DNA of 57,374 nucleotides from Pseudomonadota bacterium. GTDB lineage: Bacteria; Pseudomonadota; Gammaproteobacteria; Steroidobacterales; Steroidobacteraceae. The notes beneath the pieces were generated by a model. It was not told the origin of the DNA and did not search any database. It saw nothing but the letters and a program-made list of their open reading frames with translations. This document shows, one piece after another, positions 38,144 to 48,761 of the stretch. Where the stretch lies: contig JAJZFQ010000012.1 of assembly GCA_021805275.1 (NCBI GenBank), positions 1 to 57,374 on the forward strand, in the 5' to 3' direction. Every line of letters starts with the position of its first letter. Within the stretch, counting starts at the first letter, position 1. Made by a program: the position numbers and the translations under genes.

Positions 38144-38440
38144 ATGAGCAAGAGAGTCCTGATCGCGGCCACCGCACTCGCTGCGACCGCCTTCGCCCTG
38201 CGGCCCGGGACGGCGCTCGCGAACAAGCCCCTGTACAACCTCTCCGGCACCGTCACGGAAGTTCCGGTGGGCCAGCGAATCACGGTCGACGGCCACAGCT
38301 ACCCGATCGCCCCCGGGAGCGCGGCCGTCGCTCAGGTGCAGCAGGTCGTCCAGGGCGAGACGGTGCGGGTGATCCTCAACGGTCCGGCCGGCGTCCGGAC
38401 CACCCAAGCGGTGGCCATCCATGCGACCTCCGGCCGCTAG
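38144..38440 (+). CDS. Small exported protein in the PilY2 position
   Basis: 98 residues, preceded by GAGGAGAGCACG. A signal peptide ([22 protein letters not shown]) leaves a mature part of about 73 residues with [20 protein letters not shown], a small beta-rich domain. In Pseudomonas aeruginosa the small gene pilY2 sits exactly here, between pilY1 and pilE; this gene may be its counterpart, but sequence alone does not prove it. Its last 20 bp overlap the pilE start, so the two are coupled. Confidence 0.75.
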   Translation: MSKRVLIAATALAATAFALRPGTALANKPLYNLSGTVTEVPVGQRITVDGHSYPIAPGSAAVAQVQQVVQGETVRVILNGPAGVRTTQAVAIHATSGR

Positions 38441-38903
38441 CGTTCCGGCGCCCGCGCGCCGCCCAGCTGCGCTGAGCGGCGGCTTCACGCTGATGGAGCT
38501 GATGATCACGCTGGCCATCATCGGGATCCTTGCCGCCATCGCCTACCCGTCCTACCTGGCATACACCCATCGCGCGGACCGCACGGACGCCACCACCACG
38601 ATGTTCAATGACTCGCAGATGCTCGAGCGCTGCTACGCGCAGACCTACGACTACACGCAATGCCTCACGACGACGGCACCGGCCGGTGTCACCGGAGTTC
38701 CCCCCGGCCCCTCGCCGACGCCCCAGGGCTACTACACCATCACGGTGCAGACGCCCTCGACGGACACATACACCATCACGGCCACCCCGGCGCAGCCCCC
38801 GCAGACCTCCGACTCGGACTGCACGAGCTTCACGCTGAATCAGACCGGGCAGCAGACCTCGGCCGGCAGCGCCTTGGCCACGACCTGCTGGGGCTCGAGC
38901 TGA
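38421..38903 (+). CDS. pilE: Type IV minor pilin PilE
   Basis: 160 residues. Prepilin site [23 protein letters not shown] at 21/22, with the conserved Glu at position 5 of the mature protein and [17 protein letters not shown] that follows. Four cysteines ([26 protein letters not shown]) suggest two disulfides, including the C-terminal loop typical of PilE-like pilins. It is the last gene of the minor-pilin operon. The order and the size mark it as the minor pilin rather than the major PilA. Confidence 0.92.
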   Translation: MRPPAASVPAPARRPAALSGGFTLMELMITLAIIGILAAIAYPSYLAYTHRADRTDATTTMFNDSQMLERCYAQTYDYTQCLTTTAPAGVTGVPPGPSPTPQGYYTITVQTPSTDTYTITATPAQPPQTSDSDCTSFTLNQTGQQTSAGSALATTCWGSS

Positions 38904-38924
38904 TCGCTTGCGCCGCAGCCCTAC

Positions 38925-40031
38925 CTAGCGGGGCGGCGGCGCGAACACCTCGATGCAACCGCGCGGACAGGGGCTGGCGGCCCCCGCGGCCACCGGCACG
39001 AACACCCGAGCGCTGCGCGCATCGGCCGCGACCGAGTGTGCGTGCGGACCGGTCGGGATGTTGCCGAGCCAGCGGTTGGTACGCGCATCGAGGACCCCGA
39101 GCACCGGCCCGCCGGTGTTGGCCACGGCGGCGAGATAGTAGCGCCGAGCCCGCGGATCGAACCACACCTCGTCGGAGCCGCCCACCTGCGCCAGCCGCGC
39201 CACGATCCGACCGCTCGTGCTCAGGACGAAGGAGCGTGCCGGGAAGCCGGCCGCGACCCCATCGTCACTGCAGCCGACCAGCAGGTGCTGGTGCGGCCCG
39301 AGCGCGAGTCCCGCCGGCATGCAGCGCGACACCGGCAGATAGCGCAGCACCGTGCGCGTCCTGGGGTCGATCACCGCCACCGCCCCGCGTGCCTTGTCGT
39401 GATCGAGCGACGGGATGGACAGGTACACCAGGCCAGTGGCTGGATCCCACAGCGACTGCTCCGCCCCGTCCGTGGCGCCCTTGAGCACGAGCCGGCCGAG
39501 CACACGGTGCGTGCGCGTGGAGATGAAGGTCACGAACGGCGGATCATCGGCGTTGTTTACCGCCACGACCAGGTGGTCCCGCGGGTCGTAGCTCATCTCA
39601 TCGGCGCGCTTGCGCCCGCGGGTGGAAATGCGGGCGATCACCCGGCGCGTGCGCGCATCGATGATCTTCACCGAGCTGTCCCCGTCAGCAGCCCAGAACT
39701 GCCCGCGCCCGACCGCCACCACGCCGTTCGGCCCCGCCGCATCGAAGCCCTTGGCCGGATTGAACCCGGCAAAACCGGTGGCGCGGCCGAGATACTGCCC
39801 GGTGGCGGCCCGGAAAAAATCCACCGCCGCGTTGGAACGGTCCGCGAGCGCATAGATCCCCGCGGCATTGACAAAGCCGATGTCGAAGACCGCCAGCGGC
39901 TGACCGGGCACCTGCAGCGTCGCGACTCGCTCGAGCGGGGTGGCAGCGGGCGCGGCCCGCGCGGTGCTGCCGAACAGGGCCAGGCCGGCCGCGACAGCGA
40001 GCAGCGCGGACATGAAACGGGTCGGGGTCAT
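38925..40031 (-). CDS. Exported YncE/YVTN-like beta-propeller protein
   Basis: 368 residues from the ATG at 40031 with an AAGGA site before it. A signal peptide ends FGSTARA. The mature part is built of YVTN-like blades: GDSSVKIIDARTRRVIARIS, VTFISTRTHRVLGRLVLKG, AVIDPRTRTVLRYLPVSRC, GVLDARTNRWLGNIPTGP. This predicts a periplasmic seven-bladed propeller with no visible active site. The C-terminus carries cysteines (ASPCPRGCIEVFAPP). It is convergent with pilE and not part of that operon. Function unknown. Confidence 0.8.
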   Translation of the reverse strand: MTPTRFMSALLAVAAGLALFGSTARAAPAATPLERVATLQVPGQPLAVFDIGFVNAAGIYALADRSNAAVDFFRAATGQYLGRATGFAGFNPAKGFDAAGPNGVVAVGRGQFWAADGDSSVKIIDARTRRVIARISTRGRKRADEMSYDPRDHLVVAVNNADDPPFVTFISTRTHRVLGRLVLKGATDGAEQSLWDPATGLVYLSIPSLDHDKARGAVAVIDPRTRTVLRYLPVSRCMPAGLALGPHQHLLVGCSDDGVAAGFPARSFVLSTSGRIVARLAQVGGSDEVWFDPRARRYYLAAVANTGGPVLGVLDARTNRWLGNIPTGPHAHSVAADARSARVFVPVAAGAASPCPRGCIEVFAPPPR

Positions 40032-40222
40032 GGCGGTTATCCTTCTCAGAGGAGCGGTTTCGGCACGATAATGCCCGAGTGCTGACCAAGTCCTGACGCC
40101 CCGCGGGGTGCCTCGGCGCGGCCAGTCACCCCCGGCGGTCCGCAGCGCGGCGGAACCCCTCGACGGCCGCCGGGTCGAAGCGCAGGCCGCAAGGCCGTCC
40201 CATTCCCCTTTTGGAGCTCATC

Positions 40223-40624
40223 ATGGATTACCAGACCGCAGAGAACCAGGCCGTGCAGCTGCAGAATCAGGCCAACCAGGTGGCCGAGAGTGTCAAGGGC
40301 CTCGCCGCGAAGCTGCAGGCGAAACTGACCGACCAGACGCTCGCGCGCGAGCTGATGCTCGATCTGCGGGAAACGGCCGTCGCGATCCAGCAGCAGAACC
40401 AGTCCGCACTGATGCTCATCCAGCAGATGGCCGAGTACATCCACGGCCTGGAGTCGCACCTCAACGCGCAGCCGCAGACCACCTACCCGACCCGCGGCTG
40501 GTCGGCGCAGCCCTACGCCGGTACCGGCGGCGGATTCATGGGCAACGTCATGTCGGGCCTCGGCATGGGTGCCGGCTTCGGCCTGGCGAGCGACCTCGTG
40601 GGTAGCCTGTTCAGCGCCTTCTGA
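40223..40624 (+). CDS. Small helical protein with glycine-zipper tail
   Basis: 133 residues from the ATG at 40223, which has GGAG seven bases before it; an ATG at 40211 is too close to that site. Residues 1-90 are helical and Gln-rich (AENQAVQLQNQANQVAESVK), probably a coiled coil. The tail GGGFMGNVMSGLGMGAGFGL is a glycine zipper. I recognise no family. The same kind of tail occurs in the convergent gene at 40788. Confidence 0.7.
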   Translation: MDYQTAENQAVQLQNQANQVAESVKGLAAKLQAKLTDQTLARELMLDLRETAVAIQQQNQSALMLIQQMAEYIHGLESHLNAQPQTTYPTRGWSAQPYAGTGGGFMGNVMSGLGMGAGFGLASDLVGSLFSAF

Positions 40625-40639
40625 GGGCCTCACGGGGTG

Positions 40640-40665
40640 GGCCCGGGCCGGCCGCGGCCCGGGCC
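40640..40665. terminator. Strong GC hairpin between convergent genes
   Basis: GGCCCGGGCC (40640-40649) and GGCCCGGGCC (40656-40665) pair across a 6-nt loop just after the stop at 40624. Each arm is also self-complementary. No T-tract follows, so it is at best a weak or bidirectional terminator. Confidence 0.4.
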
Positions 40666-40787
40666 TGCCATCCTCGTGCGTCTGCACCACGGCGCAGCCT
40701 GCGTGTTGTCCTCACGCCCGCCAGCTGCCGCCCGAAGGCCGCTCCTGCGGCGGTGGCTGCACACCGGTCCCTAGGAAGTGCGGCCGC

Positions 40788-41600
40788 TCAAGTCCACCCG
40801 CCATCCCCGCCGCCGCTATCCCAACCACCGCCGTCGCCGCCCCCGCCGCTGTCCCAGGAGCCGGCGTCGTTGAGGCCGAAGTCATTGCCGCCGAGATCGG
40901 CGTTCGCCTGCGGATCGATGGCCGGCGTCGCGTTGGCATCCGGAATCAGACCGCCGCCGCTGTTACCACCGAGCATGTGACCGACCAGCGCCTCCCCGGC
41001 CGCCACGCCCGCACCGATCGCCAGTCCCGAGGCGAGACCGCCCATGACGCCCGAGCCGCCCGGGGGATAGCCCGCCGGGTAGCCTCCCGGCGGCACGCCC
41101 ATCGGTGCGATCGGACCGCCCGCCATACCGGGCGGTGCGCCGTAGGGGGCGCCGTGGGCCGCCATCGCCATGCGTCGGCGCACGACCATCCAGACCACGA
41201 TGATCCCCCCGATGAGCAGCAGCGCCCAGCCGAGGTTCCCGGAGTGGCGCGTCCGCCCCGCCGTTGGGGCCAGGCCGAGCTCCCTTCGCAGCTGCCGAAC
41301 TGCGCGGGGCTTGGCAAAGGGCAGCCCCGGCGCGAGGGTCTGCGCGCGGGCGAGTTCGCGGCGCGCGGTGCCGACGTTGCCCGCACGCGCGGCGACCTCG
41401 GCGGCGACCCAGTGCGCCTTGGCACTGTTGGGATGATCGCGCAGCACCTGGGCGACCATCTGCTGGGCCTGCGCGACGTTGCCCGCCTGCGTGGCGAGGA
41501 AGATCTGGTGAGCCGTCGGATCGGCGGCCAGGGCCACCCCGATGCCCAGTCCGAGGGCGAGCAGCACGGCGAGGGGAAATCGCAGTCGCTTTGACATCAT
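40788..41600 (-). CDS. Exported TPR-like protein with Gly-rich tail
   Basis: 270 residues. A signal sequence (LAVLLALGLGIGVALA) leads into a helical pair ATQAGNVAQAQQMVAQVLRD and NSAKAHWVAAEVAARAGNVG, typical of a tetratricopeptide unit. Then come a membrane helix (LGWALLLIGGIIVVWMVV), a Gly/Pro-rich linker, a glycine zipper (GVMGGLASGLAIGAGVAAGE) and a repetitive SWDSGGGG tail. It is probably anchored in the inner membrane. Similar proteins occur widely without known function. Confidence 0.75.
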   Translation of the reverse strand: MMSKRLRFPLAVLLALGLGIGVALAADPTAHQIFLATQAGNVAQAQQMVAQVLRDHPNSAKAHWVAAEVAARAGNVGTARRELARAQTLAPGLPFAKPRAVRQLRRELGLAPTAGRTRHSGNLGWALLLIGGIIVVWMVVRRRMAMAAHGAPYGAPPGMAGGPIAPMGVPPGGYPAGYPPGGSGVMGGLASGLAIGAGVAAGEALVGHMLGGNSGGGLIPDANATPAIDPQANADLGGNDFGLNDAGSWDSGGGGDGGGWDSGGGDGGWT

Positions 41601-41724
41601 CGCATCATCTCAGTGACAGACCCCGTCGGGTCCTGAAGCGTGGCGCCGGGCAGAACAATCCGGTCCCCTAGGGCGATGTGGGGCCGGCCCAGCCGGGACA
41701 CAAGACCCGGCGCGCCGGCAGCGC

Positions 41725-42534
41725 TCAAGGCCTCTCCGGCAGCGTGGCGGTCGGCTGTGCCGCGATGCGCTCCTCGACCTCGGTCGCGGCCAGCAGCGCC
41801 CGCACGTGCGCCCGGCCGGCGCGGCAGGCCACCGCCAGATCCTCCCCCGCGGCGAGCCCGGCCGCGATGGCCGAGGCGAGCGCGCAGCCGGTGCCGCGCC
41901 GGGTGGCCGCGAGGCGCGGTGCGGTGAGCCACAACGGCTCGCGGTCCGGCTGCACGAGCACATCGGCGGCCTGCGCCCCCGAGGCATGCCCGCCCTTGAC
42001 GAGCACTGCGCGTACGCCCTGCCCGAGCAGCCGTCGGGCCCACTCGATGATGCGTGCCGGAACCGGGTCGGGCTCGGGACAGACACCAACGAGCTCGGCG
42101 GCCTCCGGAAGATTGGGAGTCAGCAGCGTCGCGAGCGGAAACAGGCGCGCGCGCAGCCGCTCGTAGCGCTCGTCCTCGAGAAGCGCCCCGCCGGAGGAGG
42201 CGCGCAGCACCGGGTCGAGCACCACCGGCACCGCCGGAGCGTTGCCGAGCGCATCCGCGACGGCCTGGAGCGTCACGGCATCGACGAGCATCCCGATCTT
42301 CACCGCGCCGATGCGGCGGGCGGCGAACGCCGCCTCGATCTGCGCGCGCACGTGAGCGGCCGGCACACGGTGTACGGCGAGGACCCGTGCGTCGGTCTGC
42401 GCGGTCACCGCGGTCAGCGCGCACAGCGCATCGGCGCCCATCGCCTCGAGGCTGAGCACGTCGCGCGTCAGGCCGGCCCCGCCGCTGCTGTCGGAGCCGC
42501 CGATCACGAGGACTGCGGGACGCAGCGCGGCCAT
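41725..42534 (-). CDS. thiD: Hydroxymethylpyrimidine (phosphate) kinase
   Basis: 269 residues from the ATG at 42534; upstream frame extension overlaps thiF. Kinase motifs: VIGGSDSSGGAGLTRDVLSL near the start, VVLDPVLRASSGG and TRRGTGCALASAIAAGLA for the phosphate-binding anion hole. It phosphorylates HMP-phosphate from ThiC to the diphosphate used by ThiE. It is the last gene of the thi operon, 4 bp after thiF. Confidence 0.94.
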   Translation of the reverse strand: MAALRPAVLVIGGSDSSGGAGLTRDVLSLEAMGADALCALTAVTAQTDARVLAVHRVPAAHVRAQIEAAFAARRIGAVKIGMLVDAVTLQAVADALGNAPAVPVVLDPVLRASSGGALLEDERYERLRARLFPLATLLTPNLPEAAELVGVCPEPDPVPARIIEWARRLLGQGVRAVLVKGGHASGAQAADVLVQPDREPLWLTAPRLAATRRGTGCALASAIAAGLAAGEDLAVACRAGRAHVRALLAATEVEERIAAQPTATLPERP

Positions 42535-42538
42535 CGGC

Positions 42539-43507
42539 TCACTCCCCGAGCGCGAGCAGCGCCACCTCGCCCGCGCGGTGCCCGAGCAGCGAGCGCCCGG
42601 CCCGCCACGCGCGGACTCCGGAGCGGCAACACAGCACGACGCGCATCCCGGGCGGCAACGCCTGCTCGGGGAGTTCCTCCACCGAGCAGCGCAGTGCCTG
42701 CGCAAACGGCGAGACCGGCGCCTCCTCGCGACTGCGCAGATCGATCACCACGTCGTTCGGACCCACCTCGGCAGCGGCAATGAAACGCAGCTGCGGCCCC
42801 GACGGCTCGTCCGCCTCGGCGAAGGAGAAGCCGCCGAAGCGCAGCGTGGCCAGCTCAACGCTCACCAGCCGGCCGAGCACCGGGGGGCAGAGCCCGAGCA
42901 GCTGCGCGAGCGTCAGGTGCGCCTGCAGCGTGCCGAGCACCCCGACGGCGCTGCCCAGCACCCCGGTCTCGGCGCAGGAACCGGCGCCGCGGGGCATCTC
43001 GGGAAACACCGCGCGGTAACTCGGCGCCCCGCCGCAGAACACCCCGGCATAGCCCGCCAGTCCGATCACCGAGGCGCTGACCAGCGGCTTTCCCTGGCCT
43101 CGGCACTCGTCGCTCAGGATGTAGGTGAGCGCGAGGCTGTCGGCCGCGTCGATCACGACATCGGCCGTCGCGCACCAGCGCGGCGCATTCGCCGGCGTCA
43201 CGCGCTCGACGGCCGCCTCGACCGTGACCAGCGGGTTGAGCGCCGCGAGGCTCGCGGCGGCGACCGGCGCCTTCGGCTCGCCCAGATTCGCCATGCGGTA
43301 CAGCGGCTGGCGGTGCAGGTTGGATTCCTCGATCCGGTCCGGGTCGAGCACGGTCAGATGCCCGACGCCGGCGGCGCACAGGTACGGCAACAGCGCGCAG
43401 CCGAGCCCGCCGGCGCCGACGACAAGCACCCGGGCGGCGCCGAGGCGCGCCTGGCCGGCCGCGCCGACCTGTGCCAACACGCTCTGGCGCGCGTAGCGGT
43501 CGCTCAT
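42539..43507 (-). CDS. thiF: ThiF-like E1 enzyme with rhodanese domain, zinc site lost
   Basis: 322 residues from the ATG at 43507, which overlaps the thiE stop by 4 bp. Nucleotide loop VVGAGGLGC (29-37) and DPDRIEESNLHRQPLY are intact, as is Cys178 in GSCAETG. The C-terminal rhodanese-like domain has CCRSGVRA with Cys294. The CxxC zinc pair normal for ThiF/MoeB is Ser163/Ala166 (PSYRAVFPE) and no second pair is present, so the structural zinc is absent. It should adenylate ThiS, encoded two genes upstream. A second E1 with an intact zinc site lies at 10552. Confidence 0.88.
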   Translation of the reverse strand: MSDRYARQSVLAQVGAAGQARLGAARVLVVGAGGLGCALLPYLCAAGVGHLTVLDPDRIEESNLHRQPLYRMANLGEPKAPVAAASLAALNPLVTVEAAVERVTPANAPRWCATADVVIDAADSLALTYILSDECRGQGKPLVSASVIGLAGYAGVFCGGAPSYRAVFPEMPRGAGSCAETGVLGSAVGVLGTLQAHLTLAQLLGLCPPVLGRLVSVELATLRFGGFSFAEADEPSGPQLRFIAAAEVGPNDVVIDLRSREEAPVSPFAQALRCSVEELPEQALPPGMRVVLCCRSGVRAWRAGRSLLGHRAGEVALLALGE

Positions 43508-44097
43508 GGCGCGCCCGCGCCCACCCAGGCGCGCATGCGCGCCTCGGGATCGGAATTGCGCACGATGTCGCTCACCACCGCGGCGCAATCGGCGCCGGCG
43601 GCGAACACGCCCGGGAGCCGCTCGAGCGTCAGGCCGCCGATGGCCACGAGCGGCCGCAGGCCGATGCGCCGCTTCCACTGTCCGATGCGCTCAAGCCCCT
43701 GCGGGGCGAACGCCATGGCCTTGAGCACCGTCGGGTAAATCGGTCCGAGCGCGAGGTACTCGGGCTCGAGCGCCAGGGCGCGCTCGAGCTCGGCCTCATC
43801 GTGCGTGCTCAGGCCGAGCCGTACTCCGGCGCGGCGCAGTGCCGGCACGTCTGCGGTGTCGAGGTCACCCTGGCCGAGATGCACGAAGTCGCAGTCCTCC
43901 TCGAGCGCGACCTGCCAGTGATCGTTGACGACGAGCTGCGCGCCGGCGCCGAGGCACAAGGCGCGCGCAGCGCGGATCTCGGCGCGCAGCGTCGCGGGCC
44001 GCTCCTTGATGCGCAGCTGGATCAGGCGCGCCCCGCACGGCAGCAGCCGCGCGACCCACGCGGTGCTCTCGACGATGGGATAAACGCGCGGCAGCAT
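43504..44097 (-). CDS. thiE: Thiamine-phosphate synthase
   Basis: 197 residues with ThiE motifs: GARLIQLRIKER near the N-terminus, QLVVNDHWQVAL with the diphosphate-binding Asn-Asp, HLGQGDLD, LGLSTHDEAELERAL, LALGPIYPTVLK and VAIGGLTLERLPGVFAAGAD. It joins HMP-diphosphate and carboxythiazole phosphate to thiamin phosphate. It shares one base with the thiG stop and overlaps thiF by 4 bp. It is slightly short, but complete in motifs. Confidence 0.93.
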   Translation of the reverse strand: MLPRVYPIVESTAWVARLLPCGARLIQLRIKERPATLRAEIRAARALCLGAGAQLVVNDHWQVALEEDCDFVHLGQGDLDTADVPALRRAGVRLGLSTHDEAELERALALEPEYLALGPIYPTVLKAMAFAPQGLERIGQWKRRIGLRPLVAIGGLTLERLPGVFAAGADCAAVVSDIVRNSDPEARMRAWVGAGAP

Positions 44098-44870
44098 CAG
44101 CGCAGCAGCGCCGTACCCACCGCCGGAGTGGATGGCACGGCCATGTCGCGTGGCTCCATCGGACCGGCGAGGAACGCCTCGCGTCCGGCGCTCACCGCCT
44201 GGGCGAAGGCTGCGGCCATGCGCACCGGGTCCACCGCCTGCGACACCGCGGTGTTGATCAACACCGCATCGAACCCGAGCTCGAGCGCCTGGGCGGCATG
44301 CGAGGGAACGCCGATGCCGGCATCGATCACCAGCGGCACCTCGGGGAAGTGTGCCCTGAGTGCCTTTAAGCCGAACGGGTTATTCAGCCCCATCCCCGAG
44401 CCGATCGGCGCGCCCCACGGCATCAGCACCCGACAGCCCGCCGCCAGCAGCCGCTCGGCGACAATCAGATCCTCGGTGGTGTAGGGAAACACCTCGAAGC
44501 CCTCGGCGCAGAGGATCCGCGCGGCCTCCACCAGGCCGAACACGTCCGGCTGCAGCGTGTCCTCCTCGCCGATCACCTCGAGTTTTATCCAGGCGGTGCC
44601 AAACACCTCGCGGGCCATGTGCGCGGTGGTCACCGCCTCCTTGGCCGTGTGGCAGCCGGCCGTGTTGGGCAGCACCCGCGCGCCGAGCTCGCGCACGATG
44701 GACCAGAACCCCTGGCCGGCGCGCTCCCCGGCCGACTCGCGCCTGAGCGACACGGTGAGCACCTCGGCACCGCTCGCCTGCACGGCCTCGGCGAGCACCG
44801 CCGGTGAGGGAAAGCGCGCAGTGCCGAGCAGCAGCCGTGAGCGCACCGGCACGTCGTACAGGCTCAGCAT
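44097..44870 (-). CDS. thiG: Thiazole synthase
   Basis: 257 residues. The Schiff-base lysine is Lys96 in WIKLEVIGE; other motifs are [45 protein letters not shown] and [19 protein letters not shown]. It builds the thiazole ring from deoxyxylulose phosphate, the ThiS thiocarboxylate and dehydroglycine supplied by ThiO. Starts right after the thiS stop in the operon. Confidence 0.96.
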   Translation of the reverse strand: MLSLYDVPVRSRLLLGTARFPSPAVLAEAVQASGAEVLTVSLRRESAGERAGQGFWSIVRELGARVLPNTAGCHTAKEAVTTAHMAREVFGTAWIKLEVIGEEDTLQPDVFGLVEAARILCAEGFEVFPYTTEDLIVAERLLAAGCRVLMPWGAPIGSGMGLNNPFGLKALRAHFPEVPLVIDAGIGVPSHAAQALELGFDAVLINTAVSQAVDPVRMAAAFAQAVSAGREAFLAGPMEPRDMAVPSTPAVGTALLR

Positions 44871-45068
44871 TCAACCTCCCTGCATGGGGGCGAGCACCTC
44901 GAGCCGGTCGCCCTCGGCGAGCGCCGCCGCGCTGCGCTTCGGCGCCGGCACGAAGGTCCCGTTGACGGCGGTGGCGATCACCGCCTCGGCGAAGCCGAGC
45001 TCGGCGAGCGCGGCGGCGAGGTCCGCCGCGCGCACCTCGCGCCACTCACCGTTGAGCTGGATGTTCAC
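44871..45068 (-). CDS. thiS: ThiS sulfur carrier protein
   Basis: 65 residues, from a GTG at 45068 that overlaps the thiO stop (GTGA). The sequence MNIQLNGEWREVRAADLAAA begins a beta-grasp domain and ends in the essential Gly-Gly (VLAPMQGG). ThiF adenylates this tail and sulfur is added to give a thiocarboxylate, the sulfur donor for thiazole. The size is normal for ThiS. It is too short to have been obvious without the overlap with thiO and thiG. Confidence 0.94.
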   Translation of the reverse strand: MNIQLNGEWREVRAADLAAALAELGFAEAVIATAVNGTFVPAPKRSAAALAEGDRLEVLAPMQGG

Positions 45069-46051
45069 GGCATCACCTCCGGGGCCTCGCGCCCCTCGAG
45101 CACGAACGCGGCGGCGCGCCGCGCCATCGCCGGGGCGGCGAGGAAGCCGTGGCGGTACAGACCGTTGACGTAGAGCGTGCCGTCCTGGGGTCGCAGGCGC
45201 GGCAGGTTGTCCGGGAACGCCGGGCGCACACCGGTGCCAATCTCGAGGATCTGCGCCTCGCCGAACCCCGGATGCAGCGCGTAGACCGCCCCGAGCAGCT
45301 CCAGCATCGAGCGTGCCGAGATGCGGCTCGGCGCGTCGCTCTCGATCATCGTCGCGCCCACCATGTAGTGCCCATCGCCGCGCGGCACCACGTAGACCGG
45401 CGTGCGCGGATGCAGTACCCGCACCGGACGGCTGAGCGAGACGTCCGGGGCCTGCAGGTGCAGCATCTCGCCCTTGACCCCGCGCAGATCGGTGAGCACC
45501 GTGCGGGCCGCAAGACCGGTACAGTCGATGCGGTATCTGCCGGGCGCGGCCGAGGCCGGTGGCGTTTCGGCGGCAAAATGGATCGCGCCGCCGAGTGCCT
45601 GCACGCGCGCGGCCAGCGCCCCGAGCGCGGCGCGCGGATCGATGTGCGCCTCGTCCTTGAAATACAACCCCTGCTCGAAGCGCCCGGCCAGATCCGGCTC
45701 GAGCGCGGCGATGCCCTCGGCGTCGAGCCACTGGTACTGCTGCGTGCGCCGCGCGAAGTGCTTGAGTTCCCCCGCATCGCGCGCGTGCGCGAGCACGAGG
45801 CTGCCGCGCCGCTGCATCCCCGGATACTTCTCCCCCCACCAGGCGAACCCCTCATCGGCGAGCGCGACGATGAGCGGCGGGGCGCTCACCCGCTCGCACC
45901 AGGGCGCGAGCATGCCGCCGGCAAACCACGAGCAGCAGCTGCCCCCGAGCGAGGCGCTGCGCTCGAGCACCTCGACCTCCGCGCCGCGCTCGGCGAACTC
46001 CACCGCGCAGGCCAACCCCGCGACCCCGGCTCCGATGATGGTCGCACGCAT
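45065..46051 (-). CDS. thiO: Glycine oxidase
   Basis: 328 residues. The FAD-binding loop IIGAGVAGLACAVEFAERGA is at 5-24. Typical DAO/ThiO features follow: SWFAGGMLAPW, YFKDEAHIDPRAAL, and the C-terminal LYVNGLYRHGFLAAPAMA. It oxidises glycine to the imine needed by ThiG, using oxygen, so this is the aerobic route in place of ThiH. It lies 3 bp after thiC and overlaps thiS. Confidence 0.94.
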   Translation of the reverse strand: MRATIIGAGVAGLACAVEFAERGAEVEVLERSASLGGSCCSWFAGGMLAPWCERVSAPPLIVALADEGFAWWGEKYPGMQRRGSLVLAHARDAGELKHFARRTQQYQWLDAEGIAALEPDLAGRFEQGLYFKDEAHIDPRAALGALAARVQALGGAIHFAAETPPASAAPGRYRIDCTGLAARTVLTDLRGVKGEMLHLQAPDVSLSRPVRVLHPRTPVYVVPRGDGHYMVGATMIESDAPSRISARSMLELLGAVYALHPGFGEAQILEIGTGVRPAFPDNLPRLRPQDGTLYVNGLYRHGFLAAPAMARRAAAFVLEGREAPEVMP

Positions 46052-46054
46052 CGC

Positions 46055-47875
<1,821 letters not shown>

Positions 47876-47924
47876 TCAACCGCAGGAGACCCAGCCACAC
47901 CGCCGCCAGAAAGCACGCGAAACC

Positions 47925-48023
47925 AACTTTCCTACGCCAGAATGAACTGGATCAGGTTCGAAGGGTCGCCGCGCCGCGCCCACAGGCGCCGTCGGCCTCT
48001 CAGCCCCTTGGCGGGGCTCCCCC
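47925..48023 (-). promoter_or_regulatory. TPP riboswitch (thi box)
   Basis: Read on the minus strand the RNA begins GGGGGAGCCC, contains CTGAGAGG, then ACCCTTCGAACCTGATCCAG and closes with GGCGTAGGAAAG, the complete thi-box consensus in the right order. A GC-rich variable stem separates the two halves. It sits between the promoter region and thiC, so thiamin diphosphate should switch off the operon, probably by hiding the thiC ribosome site, since I see no terminator with a T-run. Confidence 0.95.
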
Positions 48024-48264
48024 AGTCGAGGCGCGACGATAGTCCCTCCTCGTCCACGGGTCAACGTCACGCCGGGCAGCGCGAGCGGAAACGCGGCGAG
48101 CGCGGGTGCTGCACTCGCAGAGGCATGCTCGGGGATTGTGGGGTTTTATCGCGGAGCGGCTCCCCGCACGGCTGCGTTGGGCCCCTCGGCGTCTCGTCCG
48201 GGAACAGTCTATCCCGGGCGCGCGCCGCAGCGGGCGCGCGCCGAGGATCGATCCGCCCACGGAG

Positions 48265-48627
48265 TCAGTCGCGGTGGATCGTGTGACTCGCCTGTCCGCC
48301 CTTGCGGCCGGCCTCGGCGGCGAGCTGACGGTTCTGCGAGAAGCTGCGCTTCTCGTCCGGCACACTCTGCCCGCCCTTGCGGCCGGCCTCGGCGGCGAGC
48401 TGACGGTTCTGCGAGAAGCTGCGCTTCGCATCCGGCACGCTCTGCCCGCCTTTGCGGCCTGCCTCGGCGGCGAGCCTGCGGTTCTGCGAGAAGCTGCGTT
48501 TGGTGTCGGGCACCGCCTTACCGCCCATGCTGGCGATCTGGCGTTGACGTTCGTGACTCATGGATGCGAATCCGCGTCCACTCGTGCCCTTCTGGACTTG
48601 CGGTCCCTCATGAACTGGCTGAATCAT
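48265..48627 (-). CDS. KGG-repeat stress-induced hydrophilic protein
   Basis: 120 residues with an AAGGAG site before the ATG at 48627. From about residue 24 it consists of near-identical units of 25 residues built on KRSFSQNRQLAAEAGRKGGQ, the stress-induced repeat known from YciG/GsiB-type and Con-10 proteins. Such proteins are highly soluble and linked to desiccation, acid or general stress tolerance. It is monocistronic, between the thi and ccm operons. Confidence 0.88.
   Translation of the reverse strand: MIQPVHEGPQVQKGTSGRGFASMSHERQRQIASMGGKAVPDTKRSFSQNRRLAAEAGRKGGQSVPDAKRSFSQNRQLAAEAGRKGGQSVPDEKRSFSQNRQLAAEAGRKGGQASHTIHRD
48296..48520. repeat. Three 75-bp tandem repeats inside the KGG gene
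   Basis: Units 48296-48370, 48371-48445 and 48446-48520 each encode 25 residues. The first two are almost identical in DNA; the third has diverged. The match at DNA level suggests recent duplication within the gene. Confidence 0.85.
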
Positions 48628-48761
48628 GAGTGCTCTCCTTACGGTCGGGGATCAGATACGGGCTTGGAGCAACCCGCAGCGGCACTGCCGCTTCACAGTA
48701 TACGACTCGCAACCCGCCGCGGGGGTTCCTGCAACGGTTCCGCCCGGGCAGGCCGAGTCCA

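Noticed and set aside
48296..48520. Regular 75-bp repeats as a CRISPR array
   Set aside because: The repeats are contiguous without spacers and encode the KGG protein in frame.
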